Positions 27,201 through 37,027 of a DNA stretch of 64,000 nt are shown in pieces. The stretch's first letter is position 1, and every line of letters starts with the position of its first letter. The notes below the pieces were generated by a model. The model did no database searches. It was not told the DNA's origin and saw only the letters and a list, made by a program, of their open reading frames with translations. Source of the stretch: Oribacterium sp. (GTDB lineage: Bacteria > Bacillota_A > Clostridia > Lachnospirales > Lachnospiraceae); contig JAGAXP010000258.1 in assembly GCA_017940955.1 (NCBI GenBank), positions 1 through 64,000 on the forward strand, written 5' to 3'. Both the position numbers and the translations under genes were made by a program.

Positions 27201-27216
27201 AAGAGGATTAATGTTT

Positions 27217-28374
27217 ATGAGAAGATTGGTAATACTTGGTTCCACAGGTTCCATAGGAACCCAGACTATCGATGTCATAAATGGTGACCCGGAGATAGTA
27301 GTCACAGGTCTCGCTGTTTACGGTTCCATTGATAAATTAAAAGAGCAGGTAGAGACACTTCATCCCGAAGTAGTCTGCATATATGACGAGAAAAAAGCTG
27401 AGACCTTCAAAGGCTTCGGCTTACCTGTGAAGGTTCTTTCCGGAATGGAAGGCCTTATCGGGATTGCAACCATGGAAAACTGTGATGAGGTTGTTGTTTC
27501 CGTTGTGGGAATGATAGGAATCCAGCCTACCATCGCAGCCCTTAAAGCCCATAAACAGGTGGCTCTCGCCAATAAGGAAACTCTTGTATGCGCAGGACAT
27601 ATCATCATGCCCCTGGCAGCAGAGTGCGGTATAGACATTAAGCCTATAGATTCGGAGCACAGTGCCATATGGCAGTCCCTCACCGGAGAACCTCATGAAC
27701 GTATAGAGCAGATCCTTCTGACAGCGTCAGGCGGTCCTTTCAGAGGCAAAAAGCGTGAGGAACTCAGAGGGAAAACGAAAGAGGATGCCCTTAAGCATCC
27801 TAACTGGGCTATGGGAAGAAAGATCACCATAGATTCCTCCACCATGGTAAACAAAGGTCTGGAGGTGCTGGAAGCCCACTGGCTCTTTGATGTTCCTGTG
27901 GATATGATAAAGGTTGTTGTACAGCCTCAGTCCATCGTCCATTCAGCTGTTCAGTATGTGGACGGTTCTGTCAAGGCACAGCTTGGTCTTCCGGACATGA
28001 GAATCCCGATCGAATATGCCCTTTATGCACCTGACCGCCGTGCACTTCCGGAAGATCAGCGGCTGGATCTGGCAAAACTAGGTCAGCTCACCTTCGAGGA
28101 TCCGGACATGGATACCTTTAAGGGTCTCGCCCTTGGCTTCCGTGCAGGAAGAACAGGCGGATCCATGCCAACTGTTTACAACGCAGCCAACGAGGAAGCG
28201 GTGGCCATGTTCCTTGAGGACCGGATAGATTTCCTCGAAATAGCCGATGTTATCGAAGAGGCCATGAATGCTCACGAAGCACACGTAGTGGCTTCTCCCT
28301 CTGTGGAAGAGATCCTTTCCATCGAAAAATGGGCAAGAGATTATGTAAAGAATAATTCAAAAATAGTACGTTGA
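27217..28374 (+). CDS. dxr: 1-deoxy-D-xylulose 5-phosphate reductoisomerase
   Basis: 385 residues. Second enzyme of the MEP isoprenoid pathway, NADPH-dependent. LGSTGSIGTQT is the cofactor loop; LANKETLVCAG, PIDSEHSAIWQ and the flexible loop near TLTASGGPFRG-like (LTASGGPFR) are conserved. ATG 27217 has GAGGA about 9 bases upstream; ATG 27211 is possible. It lies with uppS and ispG, the same pathway. Confidence 0.96.
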   Translation: MRRLVILGSTGSIGTQTIDVINGDPEIVVTGLAVYGSIDKLKEQVETLHPEVVCIYDEKKAETFKGFGLPVKVLSGMEGLIGIATMENCDEVVVSVVGMIGIQPTIAALKAHKQVALANKETLVCAGHIIMPLAAECGIDIKPIDSEHSAIWQSLTGEPHERIEQILLTASGGPFRGKKREELRGKTKEDALKHPNWAMGRKITIDSSTMVNKGLEVLEAHWLFDVPVDMIKVVVQPQSIVHSAVQYVDGSVKAQLGLPDMRIPIEYALYAPDRRALPEDQRLDLAKLGQLTFEDPDMDTFKGLALGFRAGRTGGSMPTVYNAANEEAVAMFLEDRIDFLEIADVIEEAMNAHEAHVVASPSVEEILSIEKWARDYVKNNSKIVR

Positions 28375-28388
28375 CAGGAGATATAAAC

Positions 28389-29585
28389 TTGGGAATAATT
28401 GTCGCCCTTCTGGGCTTGAGTTTTTTGATTTTTTTCCATGAACTCGGACACTTTCTGGCTGCCAAGCTCTGCCATGTGGGTGTCCTGGAGTTTTCCATAG
28501 GCATGGGTCCGAGACTTATAAGCCGGGTAAAAAACAATACCCGATATTCACTGAAGCTTTTGCCCCTCGGCGGAAGCTGTGCCATGCTGGGGGAAGACTC
28601 AGCCGGTTCCGGTGATTTTACCGTGTCTTTCGGAGAAGAACTGCCGGACCGGGATAATACCGGTGATCCGTGGATTGACTATGACGGTGTCCGTTTCAGA
28701 AAATCCGAAATCGTTAAATACAGTTTCCAGCAGAAGCCTGCCATACAGCGATTTTTCATTTGTATCGCAGGAGTAATGAACAACTTTATACTGGCTGCAG
28801 TTTTTGCAGCTGTGCTGGTTTTTTTCTGCGGTTTTGATCCTCTGTATATAACCGATACAGTTGAAAATGTTCCTGCTGCAGAAGCAGGTTTCCAAAAGGA
28901 TGACAATCTCATTTATCTCGGTCTTCATGATAAACACTTATCCAGGATGCCCGGATACAGGGATCTTTTCATGTGGATGTATATCAATGCTGAGGACTTT
29001 GATGAAAACACCTTGCTTGACGCTGTGGTTCTCCGTAATGGCAGAAAAGAAACTATCACCTTTAAGCCCTACTACAATGAAGAGCAGCAAGCTTACAAGC
29101 TTGGGCTTGCATTTTACGGTGGCCGGATGCTTGCATCAACCCCCATGGAGTTCATAAAGTATTCCTACTATGAATTCCGGTATGATCTCACCATCGTGAT
29201 CCAGAGCCTGAAACTCATTGCCAAAGGAAGAGTACACAGAAATGAAGTCATGGGACCCGTTGGTACCGTCAGCGTCATGAGTACTACTGTTGAGAAGTCC
29301 TCTAAATACGGTATTTTCAATGCCTTCCTGGTTTTCCTGGAGCTTTTAAGCATGCTGTCCTCGAATCTCGGCATCATGAACCTTTTGCCCATACCTGCCC
29401 TTGACGGAGGAAGACTGCTATTTATACTTTACGAGATGATCTCGAGGCGCAGGCTTCCTTTTTCCATCGAGGAACGCATCAACCAGATCGGCATGGCAGC
29501 CCTGCTTATGCTGATGCTTGTCATATTGTCAAACGATATCTGGAATATCATTTCCGGAGCCTATGCTTCTATACTTGGAGGTTAA
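28389..29585 (+). CDS. rseP: RIP/site-2 intramembrane metalloprotease (RseP/RasP type)
   Basis: 398 residues. Membrane zinc protease cutting anti-sigma factors and signal-peptide remnants. HELGH is at residues 17-21 in the first membrane segment, a PDZ-like region lies near 165-250, and NLLPIPALDGGR in a late segment carries the third metal ligand. Start TTG 28389 with AGGAG 8 bases upstream; a start at 28371 would overlap the dxr stop. The position between dxr and ispG is typical of clostridia. Confidence 0.93.
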   Translation: MGIIVALLGLSFLIFFHELGHFLAAKLCHVGVLEFSIGMGPRLISRVKNNTRYSLKLLPLGGSCAMLGEDSAGSGDFTVSFGEELPDRDNTGDPWIDYDGVRFRKSEIVKYSFQQKPAIQRFFICIAGVMNNFILAAVFAAVLVFFCGFDPLYITDTVENVPAAEAGFQKDDNLIYLGLHDKHLSRMPGYRDLFMWMYINAEDFDENTLLDAVVLRNGRKETITFKPYYNEEQQAYKLGLAFYGGRMLASTPMEFIKYSYYEFRYDLTIVIQSLKLIAKGRVHRNEVMGPVGTVSVMSTTVEKSSKYGIFNAFLVFLELLSMLSSNLGIMNLLPIPALDGGRLLFILYEMISRRRLPFSIEERINQIGMAALLMLMLVILSNDIWNIISGAYASILGG

Positions 29586-29590
29586 TTTAA

Positions 29591-30649
29591 ATGTTACCAA
29601 GAGAGAACACTAAAGTTGTAAACATTGGAAACGTAAAGATCGGAGGGAACAATCCCGTTGCGATCCAGTCCATGTGCAATACAAAAACAGAAGATGTAAA
29701 AGCAACTGTCGATCAGATACTGCGGCTTGAAAAAGCAGGCTGCGAGATAATCAGATGCACTGTCCCCACAAATGAGGCAGCACTGGCCCTTAAGGAGATA
29801 AAGCAGCAGGTGCATATCCCCATCGTGGCGGATATCCATTTTGATTACAAGATGGCCATAGCCGCCATGGAAAACGGTGCCGACAAGATCCGTATAAACC
29901 CGGGCAACATCGGTTCCAATGAAAAGATACAGGCAGTTGTTGACTGCGCCAAATCTCACAACATCCCCATCCGTGTGGGAGTGAATTCCGGATCTCTGGA
30001 AAAGGATCTCATCGAAAAGTACGGCGGTCATGTGACGGCAGAGGGCATTGTGGAATCGGCACTTCAGAAGGTAAAGCTCATCGAAGATATGGGCTATGAC
30101 AATCTGGTGATTTCCATTAAGTCCTCGGATGTTCTCATGTGTGCAAGGGCTCACGAGCTTATCGCTGACAAGACCCGCCATCCTCTTCATGTAGGAATCA
30201 CAGAGGCCGGTACAGTGTGGTCCGGAAACATTAAATCATCAATAGGTCTCGGCTTGATCCTGGGCCAGGGCATCGGCAACACCATCCGTGTTTCATTGAG
30301 CGCGGATCCTGTGGAAGAGATCAAATCAGCAAAGCTTATTTTAAGGACCCTCGGTTTAAGAACCGGAGGCATAGAAGTTGTTTCCTGCCCGACCTGCGGA
30401 AGAACCAACATTGACCTTATAAGCCTTGCAAATGAAGTACAGACTCTTGTGGAGGAGTATGACTATAAAAATCTGAAGGTTGCTGTTATGGGCTGTGTTG
30501 TAAACGGTCCCGGAGAAGCGAAGGAAGCAGATATCGGAATCGCGGGAGGAAAAGGCGAAGGTCTCCTTATAAAGAAGGGTGAGATCATCCGTAAAGTCCC
30601 GGAGGCAGAGCTTCTGTCTACCCTTAAGGCTGAGATCGAGAAGATGTAA
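29591..30649 (+). CDS. ispG: 4-hydroxy-3-methylbut-2-en-1-yl diphosphate synthase
   Basis: 352 residues. [4Fe-4S] enzyme of the MEP pathway. The N-terminal TIM barrel has NPVAIQSMCNTKTED and ADIHFDYKMAIAAME; cluster ligands are in SCPTCGRT and MGCVVNGPGEAKEAD. GGAGG lies 7 bases before the ATG. Its last two codons and stop form the first unit of a 20-bp tandem repeat. Confidence 0.97.
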   Translation: MLPRENTKVVNIGNVKIGGNNPVAIQSMCNTKTEDVKATVDQILRLEKAGCEIIRCTVPTNEAALALKEIKQQVHIPIVADIHFDYKMAIAAMENGADKIRINPGNIGSNEKIQAVVDCAKSHNIPIRVGVNSGSLEKDLIEKYGGHVTAEGIVESALQKVKLIEDMGYDNLVISIKSSDVLMCARAHELIADKTRHPLHVGITEAGTVWSGNIKSSIGLGLILGQGIGNTIRVSLSADPVEEIKSAKLILRTLGLRTGGIEVVSCPTCGRTNIDLISLANEVQTLVEEYDYKNLKVAVMGCVVNGPGEAKEADIGIAGGKGEGLLIKKGEIIRKVPEAELLSTLKAEIEKM

Positions 30650-30740
30650 CAGAATCCAAGATGATATGACAGAATTCAGGAAGATCTGACAGAATTCGAG
30701 AAGATGTAACAGAATCCAAGAAGATGTGACAGAATTTTCC
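30641..30740 (+). repeat. Five tandem copies of a 20-bp unit
   Basis: Units begin at 30641, 30661, 30681, 30701 and 30721, with consensus AAGATNTGACAGAATTCNAG. Unit 1 contains the ispG stop codon. Units 1 and 4 are identical and share flanking bases (26 bases at 60-base offset), suggesting a later three-unit duplication. A decayed sixth copy may follow. No coding. Confidence 0.93.
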
Positions 30741-30870
30741 TGAATGAAACAGTTATCTATCCATTAATCTTCAGGGAATGCCGATAGTATCGGTGTTTCC
30801 CTTTGAACTTTTATATCAGAGAGGGGGTTGTGCCGCAGATACCGTGGAATGCGAGGGCGGTGCACCAAAA

Positions 30871-33800
30871 ATGAAGAAATTTTTTGAAGTTTTTGAAACT
30901 CTGGAGGTCAGCGATGACCTCGAGGGATTATTTCGTGACACCTTTGTAACCCGTGTCACCATCACAAAAGATCATACACAGATACGAATCTACCTTTCAA
31001 GTCCTCATCTTATAGATAAGAGGACTGTTTTTCGTATGGAAAAGCTCATCAAAGACCAGCTTTTCGGCAAAAAGAAGGTAGCTGTAAGTATCAAGGAGAA
31101 TTTCCGTCTCAGCGCACAGTACAACGCCAGAACTCTGTTTGACATGTACCGTGACAGTATCCTGATAGAGCTCAGGAACTTCAACATCATCCTCTATAAC
31201 ATGATGACTACCGGTCAGATTTCATGGCAGGACGATGACACCATGGATCTCAAGGTGACAAATTCCCACTTGTATAAAGAGGCCAGCAAGGAACTTCTTC
31301 ATGCCCTTAAACGTCTTTTTGAAGATCGTTGTTCCATAGCCTTTAATCTCAACATGCTTTATGAAGAAAAGCAGACTCCCGCATCAAAGGATTCCGGCTA
31401 CAACTACATTCCTCCGGAGCTCAGGGGAGACACCGACGAGTCAAGACGCCGGAGAGCAGAACTGCAGAAATCAGAAGGCTTCATGAAGGGTGACCACAGC
31501 TTCGCAATTCCCGACAGGGATAGTTCTGCCAATGCCAACGACCGTGACGCAGCCGCTGCAGCTTTAGAAGCACAAAATGCCCGCATGAGTGCCGACCTCA
31601 ATATGGCTAACCAGAGTTCGGGATCCTACAGAGGAAACCAGTCTCAAAACCAGGGATCTCAGAATGGCAGCAGTCGTTTCGGCGGAGGCACTACCCAGTT
31701 CCAGCGTAAAAAACGCGCCTTCAAAATGTCTGAACATGCCGAAGTCCTTTACGGAAGATACTTTGAGGGAGAGCCTGTCTCTCTAAAGGATGTGGACGCC
31801 GGATCCGGAAACATCATCATGGCAGGAACCATCTTCCTGGTACATGATCCGGTTCATACCAAAACCGGCAAAAATATACTTAAGTTTGATATAACAGATT
31901 ACACCGATTCCATAACCTGCAAGATATTCGTAGATGACGAAGATATGGAGCTTGCAGCCTCATTTATAAAGCCCGGAACAGACCTTCTCATAAAGGGATC
32001 AGTGTCCTTTGACTCCTTTGACAAGCAGGTGGAAATGAGCTTTATCGACGGTATCCTGAAACATCAGATAAACCGTGCCAAAAGGACCGACAGCAATCCG
32101 GAAAAGCGAGTGGAGCTCCATCTCCATACAAAAATGTCAGATATGGATGCTGTCTCAGATGTATGCGATTATATCGACACCGCCATTTCCTTCGGAATGA
32201 ATGCCATGGCCATCACAGATCACGGTGTGGTCCAGGCTTTCCCGGATGCAAGCATTTATCTGAAAAAGATAGGTCGTGATAAAGATTTCAAGATAATTTA
32301 CGGATGCGAAGGATACCTGGTGGATGATCAGGAGACCATAGTTGTCAATGATAAAGGTCAGGAGCTTTTCCATGACACCGTGGTTTTCGATATCGAGACC
32401 ACAGGCTTCAGTGCCGAGACTGACCATATCATCGAGATCGGTGCGGTAAAGCTTCACAACAACGAGATCGTGGATCGCATGGACGTTTTCATAAATCCCG
32501 GTGTTCCTATTCCGTTCCGCATCACACAGCTCACCTCCATCGACGATTCCATGGTCATGGATGCGGATCCCATAGAAGTGGTGCTGCCGAAATTTCTGGA
32601 GTGGTGCGGAGACGCAGTGATAGTCGCTCACAATGCCTCCTTCGATACCGGCTTTATAAGCAAAAATGCAAAACGTCTCGGGCTTTCCTATGACCCTACC
32701 ATCATCGATACGGTAAGCCTCAGCCGACTGCTGCTTCCTAAGCTCAACAGATTCAAGCTTGATACTGTTGCGAAGGAGCTTAATGTCTCCCTGGAGCATC
32801 ATCACCGCGCTGTGGATGATGCGGGATGTACTGCCGAAATCTATATCAAAGAGATTGACATGGTAAAGCAGCGTGGCTGTACCAGGCTTTCTGACATCGA
32901 CAAGCTGGAGTTTGACCATGCCGCCAATGTAATGAAGCTTCCTACCTACCATATCATCCTTTTGGCAAAGAATGACATCGGACGCATAAACCTGTATCGA
33001 CTGGTATCCGAAAGTCATCTTAACTACTTTAAGTCAAGACCCCGTATTCCCAAGTCCTTACTAAGGAAATACCGAGAGGGACTTATCATCGGAAGCGCCT
33101 GTGTCATGGGAGAGGTGTTCCAGAGCATGATACGAGGTGTGGACGATGCGCAGCTTCTGGATGTTGCTTCATTTTACGATTACCTTGAGATCCAGCCCCT
33201 CGGTAACAACAGCTTTATGCTGGGAAATGAAAAGTATACTGCAACCACAGAGCAGGATCTCATAGATTACAACAATAAGATCATATCCATTGCGGACCAG
33301 CTGGGAAAACCGGTATGTGCAACCTGTGACTGTCATTACATTAACCCTGAGGATGATATCTACAGAACCATCATACAGGCAGGACGTGGCTTTGACGAAG
33401 AAGAGAGCGATGCCAAGCTTTACTTCCGTTCAACCGATGAAATGCTTCGGGAATTCTCATACCTTGAGCCGCAGAAAGCGCATGAGATAGTTATTGACAA
33501 TCCGAATCTCATAGCGGATATGTGTGACATGATAAAGCCGGTGCGTCCCGACAAGTGCCCGCCGGTTATCGAAAACTCTGATGAAACTCTGAGAGAGATC
33601 TGTTATGAAACCGCCCATAAAATGTATGGACCGGACCTCCCTCAGATTGTTTCAGACAGACTGGAAAAGGAGCTTAATTCAATCATTTCAAACGGTTACT
33701 CCGTTATGTACATTATCGCCCAAAAGCTTGTTGACAAGTCAAACGAGGATGGCTATCTGGTTGGTTCCCGTGGTTCAGTAGGTTCTTCCTTCGCAGCCAC

Positions 33801-35460
33801 CATGTCACATATCACGGAGGTTAACCCTCTGAGTCCGCACTATGTCTGCCCGGAATGCTTCTGGTATGATTTTGATTCACCTGAGGTAAAGCAGTTCTCA
33901 GGTATGGCAGGCTGTGACATGCCACCGAAAAAATGTCCGAAGTGCGGAGCCGAGTTAAATCGCTGGGGCTATGATATACCATTCGAGACTTTCCTTGGAT
34001 TCAAAGGTGACAAGGAGCCGGATATCGACCTTAACTTTTCGGGAGAATATCAGGCAAAGGCTCATGCCTACACCGGAGTCATTTTCGGAGAGGGCCACAC
34101 CTTTAAGGCAGGAACCATAGGTACCCTTGCAGATAAAACAGCCTACGGAATGGTCAAAAAATACTATGAAGAAAAGGGAATTGAAAAACGAACCGCAGAA
34201 ATAGACCGTCTGGTTCAGGGGTGCGTGGGAGTGCGCCGTACCACCGGTCAGCACCCCGGAGGAATCGTAGTACTTCCTCACGGTGAGGAGATCAATACAT
34301 TTACACCGGTACAGCATCCGGCCAATGATATGCAATCCCCCATCATCACCACCCATTTCGATTATCATAAGATCGACCATAACCTTCTGAAGCTTGATAT
34401 CCTGGGTCACGACGATCCCACCATGATACGTCGTCTCCAGGATCTCATCGGCATTGATCCCGTTAAGGATATCCCCCTTGACTGCAAGGAAGTAATGAGT
34501 CTTTTCCAGTCAACGGAAGTCCTCGGCATTAAGCCGGAAGATATTCACGGAGTGAAGCTGGGCTGTCTCGGAATCCCCGAGTTCGGTACCTCCTTTGCCA
34601 TGCAGATGGTTGAGGATACAAAACCGAAGTATTTTTCCGATCTCATCAGGATTTCAGGCCTGTCCCACGGAACGGACGTATACCTCAATAATGCCCAGGA
34701 TCTCATCAAGGATGGCATAACCACTCTGCAGCAGGCGATCTGCTGTCGAGACGATATCATGGTTTACCTTATGCATAAGGGCATGGATCCGGGAGAATCC
34801 TTCAGCATCATGGAGGCCACCCGTAAGCATAAGCCTCTTAAGGACGAATGGTGTCAGGACATGCTGGATCATGATGTGCCTCAGTGGTACATTGACGCCT
34901 GCAAAAAAATAAAGTACATGTTCCCGAAGGCTCATGCCGCAGCCTACGTTATGATGGCCTGGCGTGTTGCCTGGTGTAAGGTATTCCACCCTATTGAGTA
35001 CTATACCGCCTACTTCAGTATCCGTGCAGACGGCTTCGACTATGACAAGATGTGCGGAGGAATAGATAAGCTCAGGTTCTATATCGACCAGTATTTAAAC
35101 ATTCCGAAACCTACCAACACAGAAGCCGTGTGTCTCCGTGACATGCGTATCTGCGAGGAAATGTATGCCCGCGGCATAGAGTTTGCGCCTCTTGACATTT
35201 ATAAAGCAAAGGCGAAGGACTTCACCATCACTCCTGACAAAAAGATCATGCCCAGCTTCACCTCCATGGCAGGTCTCGGCGAAGCCGTTGCCCAGGGCAT
35301 CGAGGACGGCGGTAAGAGCGGAGTCAGATATCTCAGTAAGGACGACTTCATTAACAGGACACACTGCCCGAAGGGCTTCGTAGAGAAGTTCAGCGAGCTT
35401 GGACTTCTGGGAGATATACCGGAGTCGAACCAGATGAGTATTTTTGATTTAATGAATTAA
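30871..35460 (+). CDS. polC: DNA polymerase III alpha subunit, PolC type
   Basis: 1529 residues. Replicative polymerase with built-in proofreading, typical of Firmicutes. Domains in order: N-terminal domain and Asn/Gln/Ser-rich linker (to about 285), OB fold (about 290-400), PHP domain starting HLHTKMSDMDA (about 413), inserted DEDDh exonuclease VVFDIETTGF ... VAHNASFDTGF ... HHRAVDDA (about 503-665), a Cys4 zinc module CPECFWYDF...CPKCG (about 992-1030), and the polymerase catalytic PDIDLNFSGEY (about 1049). I chose ATG 30871 (GGGCGG about 9 bases upstream); 30778 would add 31 weakly supported residues. A 20-bp repeat array lies upstream. Confidence 0.96.
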   Translation: MKKFFEVFETLEVSDDLEGLFRDTFVTRVTITKDHTQIRIYLSSPHLIDKRTVFRMEKLIKDQLFGKKKVAVSIKENFRLSAQYNARTLFDMYRDSILIELRNFNIILYNMMTTGQISWQDDDTMDLKVTNSHLYKEASKELLHALKRLFEDRCSIAFNLNMLYEEKQTPASKDSGYNYIPPELRGDTDESRRRRAELQKSEGFMKGDHSFAIPDRDSSANANDRDAAAAALEAQNARMSADLNMANQSSGSYRGNQSQNQGSQNGSSRFGGGTTQFQRKKRAFKMSEHAEVLYGRYFEGEPVSLKDVDAGSGNIIMAGTIFLVHDPVHTKTGKNILKFDITDYTDSITCKIFVDDEDMELAASFIKPGTDLLIKGSVSFDSFDKQVEMSFIDGILKHQINRAKRTDSNPEKRVELHLHTKMSDMDAVSDVCDYIDTAISFGMNAMAITDHGVVQAFPDASIYLKKIGRDKDFKIIYGCEGYLVDDQETIVVNDKGQELFHDTVVFDIETTGFSAETDHIIEIGAVKLHNNEIVDRMDVFINPGVPIPFRITQLTSIDDSMVMDADPIEVVLPKFLEWCGDAVIVAHNASFDTGFISKNAKRLGLSYDPTIIDTVSLSRLLLPKLNRFKLDTVAKELNVSLEHHHRAVDDAGCTAEIYIKEIDMVKQRGCTRLSDIDKLEFDHAANVMKLPTYHIILLAKNDIGRINLYRLVSESHLNYFKSRPRIPKSLLRKYREGLIIGSACVMGEVFQSMIRGVDDAQLLDVASFYDYLEIQPLGNNSFMLGNEKYTATTEQDLIDYNNKIISIADQLGKPVCATCDCHYINPEDDIYRTIIQAGRGFDEEESDAKLYFRSTDEMLREFSYLEPQKAHEIVIDNPNLIADMCDMIKPVRPDKCPPVIENSDETLREICYETAHKMYGPDLPQIVSDRLEKELNSIISNGYSVMYIIAQKLVDKSNEDGYLVGSRGSVGSSFAATMSHITEVNPLSPHYVCPECFWYDFDSPEVKQFSGMAGCDMPPKKCPKCGAELNRWGYDIPFETFLGFKGDKEPDIDLNFSGEYQAKAHAYTGVIFGEGHTFKAGTIGTLADKTAYGMVKKYYEEKGIEKRTAEIDRLVQGCVGVRRTTGQHPGGIVVLPHGEEINTFTPVQHPANDMQSPIITTHFDYHKIDHNLLKLDILGHDDPTMIRRLQDLIGIDPVKDIPLDCKEVMSLFQSTEVLGIKPEDIHGVKLGCLGIPEFGTSFAMQMVEDTKPKYFSDLIRISGLSHGTDVYLNNAQDLIKDGITTLQQAICCRDDIMVYLMHKGMDPGESFSIMEATRKHKPLKDEWCQDMLDHDVPQWYIDACKKIKYMFPKAHAAAYVMMAWRVAWCKVFHPIEYYTAYFSIRADGFDYDKMCGGIDKLRFYIDQYLNIPKPTNTEAVCLRDMRICEEMYARGIEFAPLDIYKAKAKDFTITPDKKIMPSFTSMAGLGEAVAQGIEDGGKSGVRYLSKDDFINRTHCPKGFVEKFSELGLLGDIPESNQMSIFDLMN

Positions 35461-35475
35461 GATAACTTCTATTTT

Positions 35476-35550
35476 CAGACAGGTATTTTGATATAATGAT
35501 TGTTGGACGACAATTCGACCTCACATATATCAAATATCTGTCTGAATGTG
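35476..35550 (+). terminator. Long hairpin behind polC
   Basis: CAGACAG (35476-35482), TATTT and GATATA pair in order with TATATC, AAATA and CTGTCTG (35526-35544). An inner ATTGT/ACAAT helix caps it. A short GTTTTT follows at 35550. It is either the polC terminator or part of a leader for tyrA. Confidence 0.6.
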
Positions 35551-35576
35551 GTTTTTCAGATTTTGGAATTGGCCGG

Positions 35577-35606
35577 TTGACTTTTACACTTAAACGCGTT
35601 AAAGTG
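35577..35606 (+). promoter_or_regulatory. tyrA promoter with overlapping palindromic operator
   Basis: TTGACT (35577-35582), a 17-base spacer and TAAAGT (35600-35605). A near-perfect 20-base palindrome, CACTTAAACGCGTTAAAGTG (35587-35606, two mismatched positions), covers the spacer and -10. Such an overlap suggests a dimeric repressor; which one is unknown. Confidence 0.55.
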
Positions 35607-35647
35607 TGTTAGTGCTTAATTATTATTACGAGAAGGGGAAGATGATT

Positions 35648-36739
35648 ATGAAAACAGCAGCATTTATAGGATTTGGCCTCATCGGAGGCTCGATAGCAAA
35701 GGGGCTCAAGAAAAAGGATCCAACCATGCGTATCATGGCTTACGCAAGGAACAAGTCCAACCTTGAAGTTGCCCAGGAGGAAGGAATCGTAAATGTGGTC
35801 CTGGATGCTCCCGACAGCGAGAGACTTTCCGAGGCCGACATAGTATTCCTTTGCGCACCTGTAGAGACCAACATTTCCTACATGGAAAACATCGGTAAGC
35901 TTCTGAAGGACGGAGCGGTTCTTACAGACGTTGGCTCCACAAAAACAGCGGTTTGCAATAAAGCTCTCGAGCTTGGTCTCGAAGACAAGTTCATCGGCGG
36001 ACATCCCATGGCAGGCTCAGAACAGACCGGCTATAAAGCTGCTACAGATTATCTTTTCTCCAATGCTTACTATATCATCACACCGATATCCGACCGTAAT
36101 CCGAGACTGGTGGACAGCCTGAGAGAGGTGGCAACATCTCTCGGAGCCATCCCTATCATAGTTCCTGCGGAGCGTCACGATAGGGCAGTGGCTGCGGTTT
36201 CACACCTGCCGCACATCATCGCAAGCTCACTGGTAAATATCGTAAAGGATTCCGATGACGAATCCCATCTTATGAAGACCATCGCAGCCGGCGGCTTCAG
36301 AGACATTACCCGTATCGCAAGCTCAAGCCCCGAGATGTGGGAACAGATCTGTGATACAAACTCTGTTCCACTTGTGACACTTCTGGACAGCTACATTGAG
36401 TCCCTGCAGGACATTTCGACTTCACTCAAAAAAGAGGTTTCCGACCAGAAGATCCTCCATATGTTCGAGAGCTCCCGTGCCTACAGGAATTCCATTGACT
36501 CCAAGAACAAGGGAGCCCTTACACCGGATTACAGCTTCTCAGTTGATATCGCGGATGAGGTAGGTGCCATCTCCACCATATCAGTCATCCTTGCTTCGAA
36601 AGGCATATCCATTAAGAACATCGGCATCAACAATGCCCGTGACCATGGCGAGGGCGCTCTCCGCATTTCCTTCTATGAGGAAGAGGCAAAGGAAAAAGCC
36701 CTTACCACACTGAAGAGATATATGTATGACATAAGATAA
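35648..36739 (+). CDS. tyrA: Prephenate dehydrogenase
   Basis: 363 residues. Oxidises prephenate to 4-hydroxyphenylpyruvate for tyrosine synthesis. The N-terminal Rossmann motif is FIGFGLIGGSIAKGL; GGHPMAGSEQTG and AVAAVSHLPHIIASSL are family signatures. An ACT domain (from about residue 290, VDIADEVGAISTISVILASKGISIKNIGI) likely senses amino acids. ATG 35648 has AAGGGG 9 bases upstream; ATG 35642 is too close to it. No other aromatic gene is adjacent. Confidence 0.94.
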   Translation: MKTAAFIGFGLIGGSIAKGLKKKDPTMRIMAYARNKSNLEVAQEEGIVNVVLDAPDSERLSEADIVFLCAPVETNISYMENIGKLLKDGAVLTDVGSTKTAVCNKALELGLEDKFIGGHPMAGSEQTGYKAATDYLFSNAYYIITPISDRNPRLVDSLREVATSLGAIPIIVPAERHDRAVAAVSHLPHIIASSLVNIVKDSDDESHLMKTIAAGGFRDITRIASSSPEMWEQICDTNSVPLVTLLDSYIESLQDISTSLKKEVSDQKILHMFESSRAYRNSIDSKNKGALTPDYSFSVDIADEVGAISTISVILASKGISIKNIGINNARDHGEGALRISFYEEEAKEKALTTLKRYMYDIR

Positions 36740-36753
36740 TAAAAACCTATTAC

Positions 36754-36803
36754 AACCGGGAGGGACAGTTCCCGCCGTCGAGAACCGTCCCTCCCGGTTT
36801 CCG
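36754..36803 (+). terminator. Terminator of tyrA
   Basis: AACCGGGAGGGACAGTTC (36754-36771) pairs with GAACCGTCCCTCCCGGTT (36782-36799) with one mismatch, then TTTCC. The T-run is short. Confidence 0.75.
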
Positions 36804-36867
36804 TTCATGATGTGATTGTGCCACTTCATTTTCTTTTTATATTCTTTATACATATTTTCCAATTTTC

Positions 36868-36896
36868 TTGTATTGTGAGCTCTTTTTTAGTAAAAT
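36868..36896 (+). promoter_or_regulatory. Promoter of the EF-G-like gene
   Basis: TTGTAT (36868-36873), a 17-base spacer and TAAAAT (36891-36896). Confidence 0.65.
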
Positions 36897-36927
36897 ATCT
36901 ACATATCACATACTTCGTATGCATACA

Positions 36928-37002
36928 GCGGATCCGGGTAACGTGAAAACGGATCGCAGCGCCTGATCACTTGCCTAAGGCAAAATAAATAAGTGACCGG
37001 CG
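36928..37002 (+). promoter_or_regulatory. Structured leader of the EF-G-like gene
   Basis: Two adjacent hairpins: GCGGATCCG (36928-36936) with CGGATCGC (36950-36957), and CGCCTGATCACTT (36960-36972) with AAGTGACCGGCG (36991-37002), the latter capped by GCC-TAA-GGC (36973-36981). The second stem ends 11 bases before the AGGAGG at 37014, so the leader could influence translation. Not a class I recognise. Confidence 0.5.
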
Positions 37003-37027
37003 TTTGAGAAGACAGGAGGTAAGACTT

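Noticed and set aside
32155..33018. Antisense 287-codon frame in polC
   Set aside because: Covers the PHP and exonuclease coding region of polC; composition is a shadow of it.
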